Shown here in pieces: positions 24,989 to 34,695 of a stretch of 64,000 bases of DNA (position 1 is the first letter of the stretch; every line of letters begins with the position of its first letter). This DNA comes from Anaerobacillus arseniciselenatis. Its GTDB lineage: Bacteria; Bacillota; Bacilli; Bacillales; Anaerobacillaceae. The stretch is taken from positions 30,815 through 94,814 of the forward strand of contig NZ_MLQQ01000044.1 of the NCBI RefSeq assembly GCF_001865995.1, given 5' to 3'. The notes beneath the pieces were generated by a model that was not told the origin of the DNA, did not search any database, and saw only the letters and a list, made by a program, of their open reading frames with translations. Both the position numbers and the translations under genes were made by a program.

Positions 24989-25211
24989 AGTTTTTTCGTT
25001 AAAAAAACGAACTCTACCGAATTTTTTCGTTAAAAACTATTCTGTATGTAGTGAATTGGACAATATTCCAACTTATTCGTGCAAAATCAATTAATAATAA
25101 GTGTAATGATATTGTTTATAATTAAATTTAAATAGATAACTGTAGTAAGCAAATAAAATAAAACTTTTTATGATAATTGCTAGATTTTATTATTGAAATG
25201 AAATAACGGAA

Positions 25212-25523
25212 GTGGAAGGAAATAAGATTAAACCTAAACTACCTTTATGGTTAAATCAAGAAGAAGTACAGCATAGTTACGAGTTTATAGAAACAAATAA
25301 AGTGAAAGTAATCGTTTGTTGTGATGACGAAAGTGTTGTTGTAGATATATTAGGAAATACGATGCAAGTAGAAGGAGATGTAGACGGTTTAAAAGGTATA
25401 AATAAAGATAAAAAAACTTACCTGGAACTGATCAAGCAAGAGGCAAAAGATGCATTGGAGGAAAAAGAGCGCTTACTGAAGTTGTTGGAACCTATTAAGA
25501 AAATGAGGAAATCTTTATTTTAA
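25212..25523 (+). CDS. Hypothetical protein (103 aa)
   Basis: GTG start at 25212 with a weak ACGGAAG upstream; no better start exists. The N-terminal half is beta-like (KVKVIVCCDDESVVVDILGN) and the C-terminal half is a charged helix (KKTYLELIKQEAKDALEEKE). No family recognised. It lies between the MerR-like gene and tubZ, facing tubZ, and shares a bidirectional terminator with it. Confidence 0.5.
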   Translation: MEGNKIKPKLPLWLNQEEVQHSYEFIETNKVKVIVCCDDESVVVDILGNTMQVEGDVDGLKGINKDKKTYLELIKQEAKDALEEKERLLKLLEPIKKMRKSLF

Positions 25524-25543
25524 AAACTGAATATCAAATAATA

Positions 25544-25593
25544 AAGAAAAATACATTTTGAACAAACTTTCTTCCAAAATGTATTTTTCTTAT
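25544..25593. terminator. Bidirectional terminator between the 25212 gene and tubZ
   Basis: AAGAAAAATACATTTTG pairs perfectly with CAAAATGTATTTTTCTT across a 14-base loop; A and T tracts suit both strands. Confidence 0.7.
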
Positions 25594-25673
25594 TTACCAG
25601 AGAATGTGTAGAAATTTTTTCTTGTTACAATTAAAATAAGGGACAAACTAAATGTCTGTCCCTATATTTAATA

Positions 25674-26996
25674 TTAAATTAAATCAAATGGATCTACGTC
25701 TTTTTTGTCCTCATTCTTTTTCTTGGTTGAATCAAGAGAATTGAATGGATCATCTTCTATTATTTCTTTTTTTGTGCTACGTGAAAATCCCGATAGAGCA
25801 GATAAAACATCATCTTCATCTTCATTAATAGCATTTTCTAATTCTTCGAGTTTTTGATTTTCCACAATTAACTCTTTAATTGAAGAAGGTAACGATAATC
25901 CTGCAAACACAGCATAGAAGTAAACCTCATTTCTGTTGCGAATATCGTATTGATATTGAGCAACAGGTCTTTCTGATGCAATAGGGGAGATCTCTTTTAC
26001 TTTGTGCTCAATAGCATTGTTAAACTGCATATTAAATATTCTTTTAGCATTATTTTCATTGGATACTATACTAATCGCTAAACGTGAAGCTTTGTCGATC
26101 TTAAATCCATCTGATAGAACCCCATTATGAATATTTTCTTCTAGTTTCTTTACATAAGTTAAACTTTGCTCCGTATCAACACTATTAGCTGGGACACTAA
26201 ATTTTGATAAGTGGAGGATACCAGGTGTTTTAATTAAATTTTCAAACTCTGAACTGTCAAAATGATATTCGCCATAAGGTTTAAAGGACGCTGTTACAAT
26301 ATTTAATTCATGTAATGTTTCTGCGACATATTGATTACTGAATTTTAAGTAATCAGATACACTAGCGTTAGGGTGGTAGTCTGTGTAATAATCGTAAAGC
26401 TTTTGGTTATCGACCACAATTACAGAACCAAGAGCAGAAGACATAAGCTTTGTAATGGTTTGTAGTCTTTCAAGCGCATTACTCAAGACAGTTCTACCTT
26501 CGGATTTTCGAGGTAAAGTAAGTATTAAACCGAATTTTTTCTGGAAACCATTTCTATAAAGAAGTTCAGCGGCTTGAATAATACTTCCTGTGCCTGTACC
26601 GCCACCTAAGCCAGCGACAATCCATATAAAATCAGATCCCTCAAATTGAGTCTTAACTTCATTTAGAATTTTCTCTTTGTTATCTTTAAAAATTTCTTCT
26701 CCGACAGATAGATTGCGACCAGCACCTTTGCCGTTGCCAATGATCATTTTCTTGATTAGAGAATTTTTTGCTTCAATTTTGTCCAAATCTACTTTGTTTG
26801 TATTTATAAGTAGAGAAGTGTAGGGATATTTCATATTTTTCTTTCCCATTTCAATATCGGCACAAGCTGCGGCAATAGAACAACCGCCCATACCTAAGCC
26901 TAAAAATCCAAACTTCATACTAATATCGACCTGACTATCTTTTAAAAGTTGCTGCTGCAACCCTTGAGTTGCGCTTACCTCTGAAACATTTATCAT
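25674..26996 (-). CDS. tubZ: TubZ/RepX tubulin-like GTPase for plasmid partition
   Basis: 440 residues. The tubulin/FtsZ signature GGGTGTGS lies at 131-138, preceded by the first glycine-rich loop GLGMGGCS (33-40) and followed by the long GTPase domain. The C-terminal tail (about 385-440) is acidic and Lys-rich (KKKNEDKKDVDPFDLI), as in TubZ where it contacts TubR. TubZ forms treadmilling filaments that move TubR-bound plasmid DNA. AGGAGGAGAATTAT precedes the ATG, and tubR lies 12 bases upstream on the same strand, the canonical type III partition operon known from pBtoxis and pXO1 relatives. Confidence 0.93.
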   Translation of the reverse strand: MINVSEVSATQGLQQQLLKDSQVDISMKFGFLGLGMGGCSIAAACADIEMGKKNMKYPYTSLLINTNKVDLDKIEAKNSLIKKMIIGNGKGAGRNLSVGEEIFKDNKEKILNEVKTQFEGSDFIWIVAGLGGGTGTGSIIQAAELLYRNGFQKKFGLILTLPRKSEGRTVLSNALERLQTITKLMSSALGSVIVVDNQKLYDYYTDYHPNASVSDYLKFSNQYVAETLHELNIVTASFKPYGEYHFDSSEFENLIKTPGILHLSKFSVPANSVDTEQSLTYVKKLEENIHNGVLSDGFKIDKASRLAISIVSNENNAKRIFNMQFNNAIEHKVKEISPIASERPVAQYQYDIRNRNEVYFYAVFAGLSLPSSIKELIVENQKLEELENAINEDEDDVLSALSGFSRSTKKEIIEDDPFNSLDSTKKKNEDKKDVDPFDLI

Positions 26997-27008
26997 ATAA
27001 TTCTCCTC

Positions 27009-27371
27009 CTAGTTATTTTTTTCTGATAGTCTTTTATTTCTAGTATATTCAAGAAATTGACGTCCTAAGTCCGATAATGAATATAGTCGGGCTTTTCCAA
27101 TTTCATCTACATTTACTAATCCAGCTCCCTCGAGTCGTTGAGTGTAGCGATCGAGTACATATCTTGAAGTAACTAGTGGTTTAGGTTCATTGTCAGAAAA
27201 ACTCTTTTTCTCCATATAAATTCTATTAACTTCCTCTTTTAATTGTTCTTTAAGTAGAGGTTTATGAGCATCCCTTAAAGCTAGCATGAACCATATTCCT
27301 TCTTGTTGCATACGTTCTGTAAAAATATCAAATATGTAATCAACTGATAGATTGGCCAAATGTTTCACCAC
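27009..27371 (-). CDS. tubR: TubR-like centromere-binding winged-helix protein
   Basis: 120 residues, GTG start (27371 or 27368; AAGGTGG overlaps, no ATG available). The body is a winged helix: helices at about 10-45, a recognition region near VTSRYVLDRYTQRLEGAGLV and a beta wing near GKARLYSLSD. TubR binds tubC repeats as a helical array and recruits TubZ. It lies immediately upstream of tubZ and directly next to the A/T-rich repeats at 27373-27575, which supports the assignment. Sequence similarity to known TubR proteins is usually low, so the call rests mainly on fold pattern and synteny. Confidence 0.8.
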   Translation of the reverse strand: MVKHLANLSVDYIFDIFTERMQQEGIWFMLALRDAHKPLLKEQLKEEVNRIYMEKKSFSDNEPKPLVTSRYVLDRYTQRLEGAGLVNVDEIGKARLYSLSDLGRQFLEYTRNKRLSEKNN

Positions 27372-27372
27372 C

Positions 27373-27575
27373 TTATTGCCTTAATGTATACAGTAATTAT
27401 TGACGCATTTATTCTTGTAGTTATTCTCTTAATTATTGCCTCAATACTATCATATGTTTAATATATTTAGCAGTCAAGCCTTAATTTACCAATGTTTAGT
27501 TCATTGCCTCAATAAACGCAGTAATTATTGCGGTTATTAGTATTTATTGCCTTAATAATTGCGGTAATAAATGCT
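27373..27575. repeat. Probable tubC centromere repeats
   Basis: Direct copies of TTATTGCCTYAAT occur at 27373 and 27547, with variants at 27433, 27477 and 27502. TAATTATTGCGG or TAATAATTGCGG occurs at 27522 and 27553, and AATTATTGACG near 27396. All lie between tubR and the divergent gap and overlap the tubR promoter. This fits a centromere that also serves as autoregulatory operator. Confidence 0.65.
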
Positions 27576-27599
27576 ACTCTAAGGTGTTTATTCCCTTGT

Positions 27600-28548
27600 T
27601 GTCAGGGAGTTTCTTTTAAATTTTGTTTCTATCAATATAGTTAGTTGTAGTTCGTTAAACTACGTTGTTTTTAAACTATCTATCATTAACTTTACTTGTT
27701 TTCGATGAGATTTTAATAATTAAGTATTTTAAATTCTTGGATGCCGAGCTATTATCTTTCTTTATTTAAATTTATATTCTTTTAAGATGCTAATTCCGTA
27801 TGATTTCACATCTAATTCGTTGAATTTCGTTATACTACGTTTTATTTTGAATATCAGCGTGGATTTAAGACACGTTTAATATTTCTTGATCAAACTACTA
27901 CTTTACTTTGGTAAGCAATAATGAAACGGAGTATATCGAAGGATAACTATTATTTCTCCAGTGATTAATTGATCCTAAATTTTTCTAAAAGTTTATAAGA
28001 GTTAAGCAGACAATTTCCCTTTAGCTCCTATGCAATTATCGATGAACCTAATCGTTTTTTCGTATGAATTTCGCTATGAATAAGCATAGTATTATTTTGT
28101 ATTATCCATATTATATAAATCTATGATATAACCTTATGACATTACCCTATGCTTATAACAATGCACATACTAATGCATTTTTGCATAGACGGATTTAATT
28201 GAAATTTTATAGTCATAGGGATTTTCATAAAGATAATGAATTCACTCAAAACCTTGATATTTATTGGTTTTTGCTTATTTACTTTATTTTGTTAACCCCC
28301 TATGTTCTTAAATGAATTATGGAGAGCAAAGCCAAGTAATCTATAGTTACCCGCCTTTCAATAATTTACCTCAGATTCTTACCCCTGATTTTAACCCTGT
28401 TTTTTAGTTTATTTCTCATTAAAAATATTAGCTATTAATCTTGATAGAATAGTTGTACTTTACTAATCCCATTAGTTCGTTGACAAATGGTGTACCACAT
28501 TGTACTGTTAAATAAATAAAAATATTTTTAATTTCAATTGTTTCAGAG
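27600..28548. other. Gene-free A/T-rich region with dispersed palindromes
   Basis: I see no gene in this stretch. It contains CGTTAAACTACG (27653-27664), CGTTATACTACG (27828-27839), CTATGAATAAGCATAG (near 28075-28090) and CTATGC words (near 28147). TTGACA (28480-28485) with a 17-base spacer and TACTGT starts the promoter for the next operon. An accessory origin, partition or strand-processing site could lie here. Confidence 0.35.
28480..28508 (+). promoter_or_regulatory. Promoter of the relaxation/coupling operon
   Basis: Perfect TTGACA, 17 bases, then TACTGT, which is a weak -10. Family A leader copy 2 begins about 40 bases downstream. Confidence 0.5.
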
Positions 28549-28606
28549 GCGGAAGACGCAATGAACAACTCCTGATCGCAGGAGTGTTTGTTGTGTCTTT
28601 TTTTGT
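28549..28606 (+). promoter_or_regulatory. Family A leader terminator, copy 2
   Basis: GCGGAAGACGCA (28549-28560) starts a hairpin of about 20 pairs with a single bulge: AGACGCAA pairs with TTGTGTCT and CTCCTG with CAGGAG around loop ATCG, followed by TTTTTTT. It lies 19 bases before the ATG of the relaxation protein. Confidence 0.75.
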
Positions 28607-28624
28607 TTTTGGAAGGAGGATATC

Positions 28625-30076
28625 ATGGAAACAAGTGAACAGTTACATCAACAAGAAGAGGTGCTGGATGATGGTGAAAAAGAACCAACAATATTAGATC
28701 ATGGGGAAGGAAGGACTTCAAAGCGGAATAAATCTTACGAACTAGCAGAGTCTCGTATGTATACTGAACGCAACGCAGAAGTTGATTACAAGATTTTATT
28801 AGCTCTTTATGAACATCGTGCATTAACTCCTACTCAGGTTAAAAAAGTATGGTTTCCGAACGCTCATGAAAATTCAATTCGTAATCGAATGAAAGCTTTA
28901 GCTGACCGAAAGCTTCTTACGGTTAATTTGAGAACAGGGATCAAATCACGACCTATTCATATTTATAGCTTGGCGTCTTTTGGTCTACGTATATTGACCG
29001 AAAACATCTTAGAAGTGATGGAGTATGAGCCAAAGTTAGATGAACGAAAAGAACATTACACTGTTGATGACTTAAAAGTGAGGCATCAACACAACCATCA
29101 TTACGAATTGCAGGAGTGGGTCATAGATGTATTGGCAAAACGACCAGAACTATTTCATTGTGAATGGAGACGTTTTCCCTTTGTAGAAAATGAAGAAACA
29201 ATAAAAGTTAAACCAGATTGGCTATTTATCGAAGTTGATGAAGAAATCAAGAGAATGGTTGATGAAGATCGAACAAATAATCCATTGCTTTATCCTTACC
29301 TTTATCGAAAAGAACAGTTTAGCAAAATGGAATACAAACCATTACTTTGTGTGGAATGTGATCGTGGTACAATGAACCGTTCTGAGTTAGTTGATAAATG
29401 GGAGAGCTACCGAAAGTTACCCGACGAATATAAACCCGAAGCTATTGTAGTTTTTCACAATTCTGCAAAAAATGGTGAAATGAGACACCGTTCAATTCGG
29501 AATACCTTGAGTTATGCCTTTGAATTAGAAGCTATTCGTAATGAAATACAATTATTTCAGGGGGATCACAAACTTACACAAGATGTTGTTTCTCTATACT
29601 TTGAAAGAGACAAGGATTTACTAGCAAATGAGGAAATGACAAATAAGCAGCAACTAAAACACTTCGTTAAATCTTATAGTAGCAGTATGGAGAATGGGGA
29701 AGCATCCGTTCTTGATATAGACAAATCAGTAACACACTTAAAGTTGCCGTTACGTCCTGATGTCCTCATTATGAAACAAATAGATAGCAAGCCTACCTTA
29801 CAAATCGTATTTTATGCAATGCCAGGATGGGTAAATCCTATGATTAAAATACAATCTCTTAAGCGTTGGATCAAGGAAGGGCATCTATCTGAGTTCTCTG
29901 AGATTAAATTCGTTCTCTTATATCCTGATACAACCTTTTACCATGATATAAAAACAACAGATGATGATATTTTCTATGTTTCTTTTAAAGATGTTGAGGA
30001 ACATGGCGCATGGGGGATGGCTTACTATGAAGAACGTAAGAATAAAAAAGTAAATTGGCGAGAGGTGGTGTTGTAG
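28625..30076 (+). CDS. Replication-relaxation family protein (relaxase-like)
   Basis: 483 residues. After an acidic start, residues about 50-125 form a winged helix (LLALYEHRALTPTQVKKVWF). The core resembles the Replic_Relax family of plasmids: KVKPDWLFIE, then LLCVECDRGTMNRSELVDKW and SYRKL, a PD-(D/E)xK-like array of acidic and lysine residues. Family members are linked to plasmid relaxation and mobilisation in Gram-positive bacteria, so this may be the nicking or relaxosome protein. The next gene, the coupling protein, starts in its stop codon. GGAAGGAGGATATC precedes the ATG. A related shorter protein is at 38665. Confidence 0.75.
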   Translation: METSEQLHQQEEVLDDGEKEPTILDHGEGRTSKRNKSYELAESRMYTERNAEVDYKILLALYEHRALTPTQVKKVWFPNAHENSIRNRMKALADRKLLTVNLRTGIKSRPIHIYSLASFGLRILTENILEVMEYEPKLDERKEHYTVDDLKVRHQHNHHYELQEWVIDVLAKRPELFHCEWRRFPFVENEETIKVKPDWLFIEVDEEIKRMVDEDRTNNPLLYPYLYRKEQFSKMEYKPLLCVECDRGTMNRSELVDKWESYRKLPDEYKPEAIVVFHNSAKNGEMRHRSIRNTLSYAFELEAIRNEIQLFQGDHKLTQDVVSLYFERDKDLLANEEMTNKQQLKHFVKSYSSSMENGEASVLDIDKSVTHLKLPLRPDVLIMKQIDSKPTLQIVFYAMPGWVNPMIKIQSLKRWIKEGHLSEFSEIKFVLLYPDTTFYHDIKTTDDDIFYVSFKDVEEHGAWGMAYYEERKNKKVNWREVVL

Positions 30077-32892
30077 TGACAACTAATCCATTTATTCGCT
30101 TTTTGACTGAAAATAGAAGGCTGCCCACAGTCATAAATATTGGACTTCATGCTGTTAGTATAAATATTTTATACTCATTTTTATTGATGAGTACTTCTGT
30201 ATTTTTGTTACGTTCCAAATGGGATGCGGTGATTGTTCAGGAAACAATACCTATCGTCGGGTATCTTGCTCCTTACTCGTTTTATACAGTTCCTGATAAT
30301 TTCTCTTATGTATGGGGAGCAGCTGCAATGATATGGATTTGGGTCACGTGGCTTTTTAGTACACGTATATCCAATACCAATAAAACTGTTCTCCGCCGAA
30401 TGTTTAGTTTTAGTATTACATGGATAAGTTCTAGTTTAATTATTATCTTTTATAGCTTACGTATAATTAAAGTGATGGGGTATGAAAAGGTAGTCTCTTT
30501 ACACTATACGATAGAGCCACAATACCAAGAAATTATGAGTATCAGCTCATTACAAATTATTGGGTTTTTACTTATGTTCATCCCTATTGCTGTTATGGTT
30601 TCCTTTACTTTATGGTTAATTGGTCAATATCAAGAAGATACAAGAATAAAAGAGTGGTTTAGAACCTATAAATTTGAACGTGGATGGATGGGACGATTTG
30701 GTGATGAAACGATTAACCAATTACCTGATATCCAACTAGCACGAAACGCAGAAACAAATGCACCTGTCGTTATGCAAGGCGAAAGTAGGCAGCTAGGGAC
30801 TTTGTTAATCGGGCCTCCTGGTTCTGGTAAAACTTCAATAAAAATTAAAACAGCTTTTAAAACCGACTTAGGACACATTCAGAGAATGATTAATGCTTAT
30901 CCTACTTATAAAAAGCGTTATGGTTTTGGAACTGAGGAATTTGTAAAGAAGATGGCTAATCACTTAATAGGTTCGATTATCATAGAGCCTGCTAAAGACC
31001 TTTGTGATGATGCCTATGAATTAGTAAAAGACCACAATATTCCTGAAGAATTTATTGTTTACTTAGACCCAAGTAATCCGAAGACACCGGGGTTTAATAT
31101 GATGGTTGGTCCTACCTCGGAGGTTGTAGAGACAATCACTGCTGTTTTAGAATCAGTTGCCGAAACGAAAGATGAGTTTTTCAAGCAGGCAGCTAGAAGT
31201 GTATTAAAACATTATGTATATTTGCTTAAGTTTTCAAAAGGTGACGATTGCACCATTTTAGATTTAGATGATTTATACCAAGATCCTAGAAAAGCAATGG
31301 ACCTACTAGAAGAGTTAGAGAAAAAGGTTCCAACAGACGATGAAGTCAACAACATGGATCAAGATGGACGTATCTACTGGATCATTGTAAAGAAAATAGT
31401 TCGGTGGTTCCGAAATGAAGGACTTTCTATTCAAACCTCTCGTGACGGTATGGTTGAAAAATATCCTAGTGGCCATGAACACGAAGGTAAATTGAAGGTT
31501 AATGATTTACAGTTCGAATTTACTCGTCAAACAAGAAACTTACTATCGGATATTACCAAAAACCCTTATCTTGCAAGAATACTTTATGCAGAGAATGAGG
31601 TAGATCTAAATAGGATATTTACAAAGGGCGGAATTCTCCTTGTTAACACTGATCTTGGTAATCTTAAAGCTTTATCTTCTATTTTTGGTAAACTAGTTTT
31701 ACTTTGTGTCCAAAATGCTGTTTTTCGTCGTAAAGGAACTGAGAAAACCCGTCCTATGGTCTCGTTTTATGCTGACGAATTTTATGATTATATGAATGAA
31801 GATTTTTTACAACTAACATCACAAGGACGTAAATATAAATTCGCTCCATTAGTTGCATGTCAATCGTTAACGCAATTTGGTGTTAAGTTCGGTAAGGACT
31901 TCACCGAGTCGATGTTAGGTACAATCCGAAATACGATTGTATACGGAGGTACAAGTTTGTATGATACGGAAATGCTCTCTAAATATTTGGGTACAGAAGT
32001 TGTTGAGGAACTTCAAACTCGTGAAAGTTTCTCACCATCCTACATGGATTCTCCAAGTTTTTCAGTGGCAGAAACGCTTAATCGTGAAGAAAAAGAAATT
32101 GCGACTTCTGATGATATTATGTTCCAAGAATTTCGTTACTCGTATATTCGATTGGTGGATGATAAATCTTCTAAGAGAGCCATTCGAGCTGTAGGTGATT
32201 TTGTTGATACTTCTGAGGCTGAAAAATGGAAAAAGGCTATTAATAACAAAGCATTAGAGATGTTTTTAGAAGATTGGAAAAAAGAAGAGACTGAAAACGA
32301 CTTTGTAAAGAATACGGATGAAGATGAACATACTTCTTTACATAAAGATTTAGCAAGTTTGAATGCGGAAGAGGAAAATACTGAGACTATTAATGATGAT
32401 TCAAATACAATTTCTAATGACCGTTTTAAAACTTATGTTCAACAAGGTGAAGGAACGGCACCTAGTAGAGACAAGTACTTTAAGGAAAGTAGAAATGAAG
32501 TAGCTGCAGCTGTAGAAGAATTAAAAGATGTTCCGGTAGAGACTGAGACGATCAAATCTAAGGTTGTACCTGATGAAGTAGTAGAGAAGAAAACACCTCC
32601 CCCAGCTGTTGCATCACCTTTTGTTGCTGCAAAAATAGAGGAAAAGAAGTCTATACCAACAACAAGCTTTTCAGCTGCCTTTGGCTCAAAGGAAAAAGAA
32701 AAGATTACTTCAAATAAAAATACTGCTACTAAACAAAGTAATTCATTTACTTCTGCTTTTTCTAAAACGAAAACCAGTGACGAAGATTTATCGCCAGTAA
32801 AAACAGAAGAGTCTAGTACATTAAAAGATGTTCCTTTAGATGATCAAGCGTTAAACTTTTTAAATAAACTAAGAGAAACAGATGAAGATTAG
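30076..32892 (+). CDS. virD4: VirD4/TraG-type T4SS coupling protein
   Basis: About 938 residues from GTG 30076, which overlaps the preceding stop and has GAGGTGGTG upstream. Four N-terminal TM segments (about 25-180) lead into a cytoplasmic ATPase: Walker A GPPGSGKT at about 246-253, Walker B region MVSFYADEFYDYM, then TSQGRKYKFAPLVACQSLTQ. Coupling proteins bring the relaxosome to the T4SS channel. The last 200 residues are acidic, Ser/Thr/Lys-rich and probably disordered with two related motifs (SFSAAFGSKEKEK and SFTSAFSKTKTS), an unusual extension. A strong terminator follows at 33014. Confidence 0.93.
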   Translation: MTTNPFIRFLTENRRLPTVINIGLHAVSINILYSFLLMSTSVFLLRSKWDAVIVQETIPIVGYLAPYSFYTVPDNFSYVWGAAAMIWIWVTWLFSTRISNTNKTVLRRMFSFSITWISSSLIIIFYSLRIIKVMGYEKVVSLHYTIEPQYQEIMSISSLQIIGFLLMFIPIAVMVSFTLWLIGQYQEDTRIKEWFRTYKFERGWMGRFGDETINQLPDIQLARNAETNAPVVMQGESRQLGTLLIGPPGSGKTSIKIKTAFKTDLGHIQRMINAYPTYKKRYGFGTEEFVKKMANHLIGSIIIEPAKDLCDDAYELVKDHNIPEEFIVYLDPSNPKTPGFNMMVGPTSEVVETITAVLESVAETKDEFFKQAARSVLKHYVYLLKFSKGDDCTILDLDDLYQDPRKAMDLLEELEKKVPTDDEVNNMDQDGRIYWIIVKKIVRWFRNEGLSIQTSRDGMVEKYPSGHEHEGKLKVNDLQFEFTRQTRNLLSDITKNPYLARILYAENEVDLNRIFTKGGILLVNTDLGNLKALSSIFGKLVLLCVQNAVFRRKGTEKTRPMVSFYADEFYDYMNEDFLQLTSQGRKYKFAPLVACQSLTQFGVKFGKDFTESMLGTIRNTIVYGGTSLYDTEMLSKYLGTEVVEELQTRESFSPSYMDSPSFSVAETLNREEKEIATSDDIMFQEFRYSYIRLVDDKSSKRAIRAVGDFVDTSEAEKWKKAINNKALEMFLEDWKKEETENDFVKNTDEDEHTSLHKDLASLNAEEENTETINDDSNTISNDRFKTYVQQGEGTAPSRDKYFKESRNEVAAAVEELKDVPVETETIKSKVVPDEVVEKKTPPPAVASPFVAAKIEEKKSIPTTSFSAAFGSKEKEKITSNKNTATKQSNSFTSAFSKTKTSDEDLSPVKTEESSTLKDVPLDDQALNFLNKLRETDED

Positions 32893-33013
32893 AATTTTTA
32901 ATCACCATTCGAAGAAGTAAAACTGAAAAGTTGGTACTTCGTCTTGATTAGGTGGTTGATGTATTGTATGGTAATGATAACCTAATAAGGAAATCAACTT
33001 ATATCTCGGATGG

Positions 33014-33064
33014 GAGCACCATCGAGAAGAGGGTAATGCCCTTTTTTCGGTGGTGCTTTTTGTA
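33014..33064 (+). terminator. Strong terminator after virD4
   Basis: AGCACCATCGA pairs with TCGGTGGTGCT, with inner AGGGTAATGCCCTT and a five-T tail. Confidence 0.75.
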
Positions 33065-33176
33065 TACATAAAGAGATTAAGTAGCAACAATATACTAGTT
33101 TTTAAACATAGACATAGTAACAGACTAGATTTAAAATAAAAGGAGGTTGACTTTATTGAAAGGGGGAGTAAGAACA

Positions 33177-34637
33177 TTGAGTATCAGTGTAGAAAACATT
33201 CCTCAGATGGCCATAGATGATTTACTTGTAAGGATTGGTGACAAAACAATAGAAAAGTTATTTAAACACATCCTTACTAAAGAGGGGGATTCAAGAGAAG
33301 CTCTTCATACGTATATTCGAAATATCTTACAAGATAACTTTTATAGTGCTGATAACTTAGTAGATCCATTTGAAATAAAAAGCAGTTTTCACAGGAAGCG
33401 TCAAACAACTAAAAAAAATTGGTTTAAAAAACTAAAGACTGATGTTGAAAATAATAAACCAAACCCTATTGAAGATGAATTAGAATTTATGGCAAACATC
33501 ATCGAACGAAACGGGATCGATAAGGACGTTAAAAGTGTTCTTCATTTCGACGAACCTGACATTTATATAGAAAATCAACTTAAGAAATATGAAGTATGGG
33601 CGAAAGATAAAAAGTCCCGTTTAACTGATTTTCCTTACTTAGATAAAAAACAAATGTATCAAATTGAAAAAGCTTTTGAAAATGATATTGTAAATATTAT
33701 TTGTGAGTTTTTAGAAGAAAATCCTAAAAATAATTGGTTAACCGTTCGCCCTAAAGAATGGGTGGATAATCCAGTATTCTCAGATGACGGCAAAAAAATG
33801 ATAAAGGCAGACGGAAAAGAAGTTATTGAAATAGGACCTGGAAAAAACAATACTCAACTTTACAATGATAGTAAGTTGAGTGATAACCGCTTCTTTCGAT
33901 TCTTTTTTGATTTAGGTGACGGTGAAGAAGTAAAATTAGATAAAGTATCGCCACCTGACCCGATTGATAACGAAATATTGCAATATATCATGGAAGAGAT
34001 GGATAACCTATTTTTGTCAGAAAAGAAGATTATTGTTGATCTAAGAGGTCTTTTAATCGAGGTATATGGTCACTCCGGTCAAAAACAATATGACCTAATA
34101 GAAAAACGCTTGAAAAAGATTGGTCGTTACAGCTTTGAGGGAACAACTGTTGGTCAAGACAATAAAACTCATGTATCTTTTATTTATAATTTATTTCAAT
34201 ATGTCGAAATAAAAACTGATGAGCTAACGGGAAGGAAATATGTTGAGATACAATTTTCCGATAAGCTCCATGAACGAATTGTGACTAGGAAAACCATTGC
34301 GATTTATAGCCCGTTTTTTAAACGATTAGAGAATAGTCTATCGAAAATACTCATTTATGCTTTCCAGAAAGAGCGTATTGATGCTTATGTAAACGAACGA
34401 AACTTAAAAAGCAGCTATGATTATAGTTTTTTTACAGATCGAATTCGCTTCAGATCAAAGCGATTAGAAAGCAATCTTGAAAAAATAGAATCATCATTAC
34501 AAGATTTCAAAAATGCAGGCGTATTAATAGAAGATTACAAAAGAGTAGGGAGCAGCTTTAATATTACTTTAACACCACTCTCAAAATCAGAAGTTGCCGA
34601 TTTACAAAAAATTGAAATTATTGCTTTAGAAGCCTAA
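33177..34637 (+). CDS. Candidate iteron-binding replication initiator
   Basis: 487 residues from TTG 33177 (GGGGGAG eight bases upstream); TTG 33156 with its own AGGAGG is an alternative, but the extra residues KGGVRT only encode the second ribosome-binding site. The C-terminal half holds two winged-helix-like regions (LRGLLIEVYGHSGQKQYDLI and EKIESSLQDFKNAGVLIEDY), as in Rep and TrfA/RepA-type initiators. The first 200 residues are not recognised. Nine 31-bp-spaced iterons begin 59 bases after its end. That juxtaposition, not sequence identity, is the main reason for the call. Confidence 0.55.
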   Translation: MSISVENIPQMAIDDLLVRIGDKTIEKLFKHILTKEGDSREALHTYIRNILQDNFYSADNLVDPFEIKSSFHRKRQTTKKNWFKKLKTDVENNKPNPIEDELEFMANIIERNGIDKDVKSVLHFDEPDIYIENQLKKYEVWAKDKKSRLTDFPYLDKKQMYQIEKAFENDIVNIICEFLEENPKNNWLTVRPKEWVDNPVFSDDGKKMIKADGKEVIEIGPGKNNTQLYNDSKLSDNRFFRFFFDLGDGEEVKLDKVSPPDPIDNEILQYIMEEMDNLFLSEKKIIVDLRGLLIEVYGHSGQKQYDLIEKRLKKIGRYSFEGTTVGQDNKTHVSFIYNLFQYVEIKTDELTGRKYVEIQFSDKLHERIVTRKTIAIYSPFFKRLENSLSKILIYAFQKERIDAYVNERNLKSSYDYSFFTDRIRFRSKRLESNLEKIESSLQDFKNAGVLIEDYKRVGSSFNITLTPLSKSEVADLQKIEIIALEA

Positions 34638-34644
34638 TTATTTT

Positions 34645-34676
34645 GGTGAGGATAACCTCACCTTTTCTTTTTTTTA
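34645..34676 (+). terminator. Terminator after the candidate initiator
   Basis: GGTGAGG (34645-34651), loop ATAA, CCTCACC (34656-34662), then a long T-rich run. Confidence 0.8.
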
Positions 34677-34695
34677 TTCCTTTCGTTTACTGACC

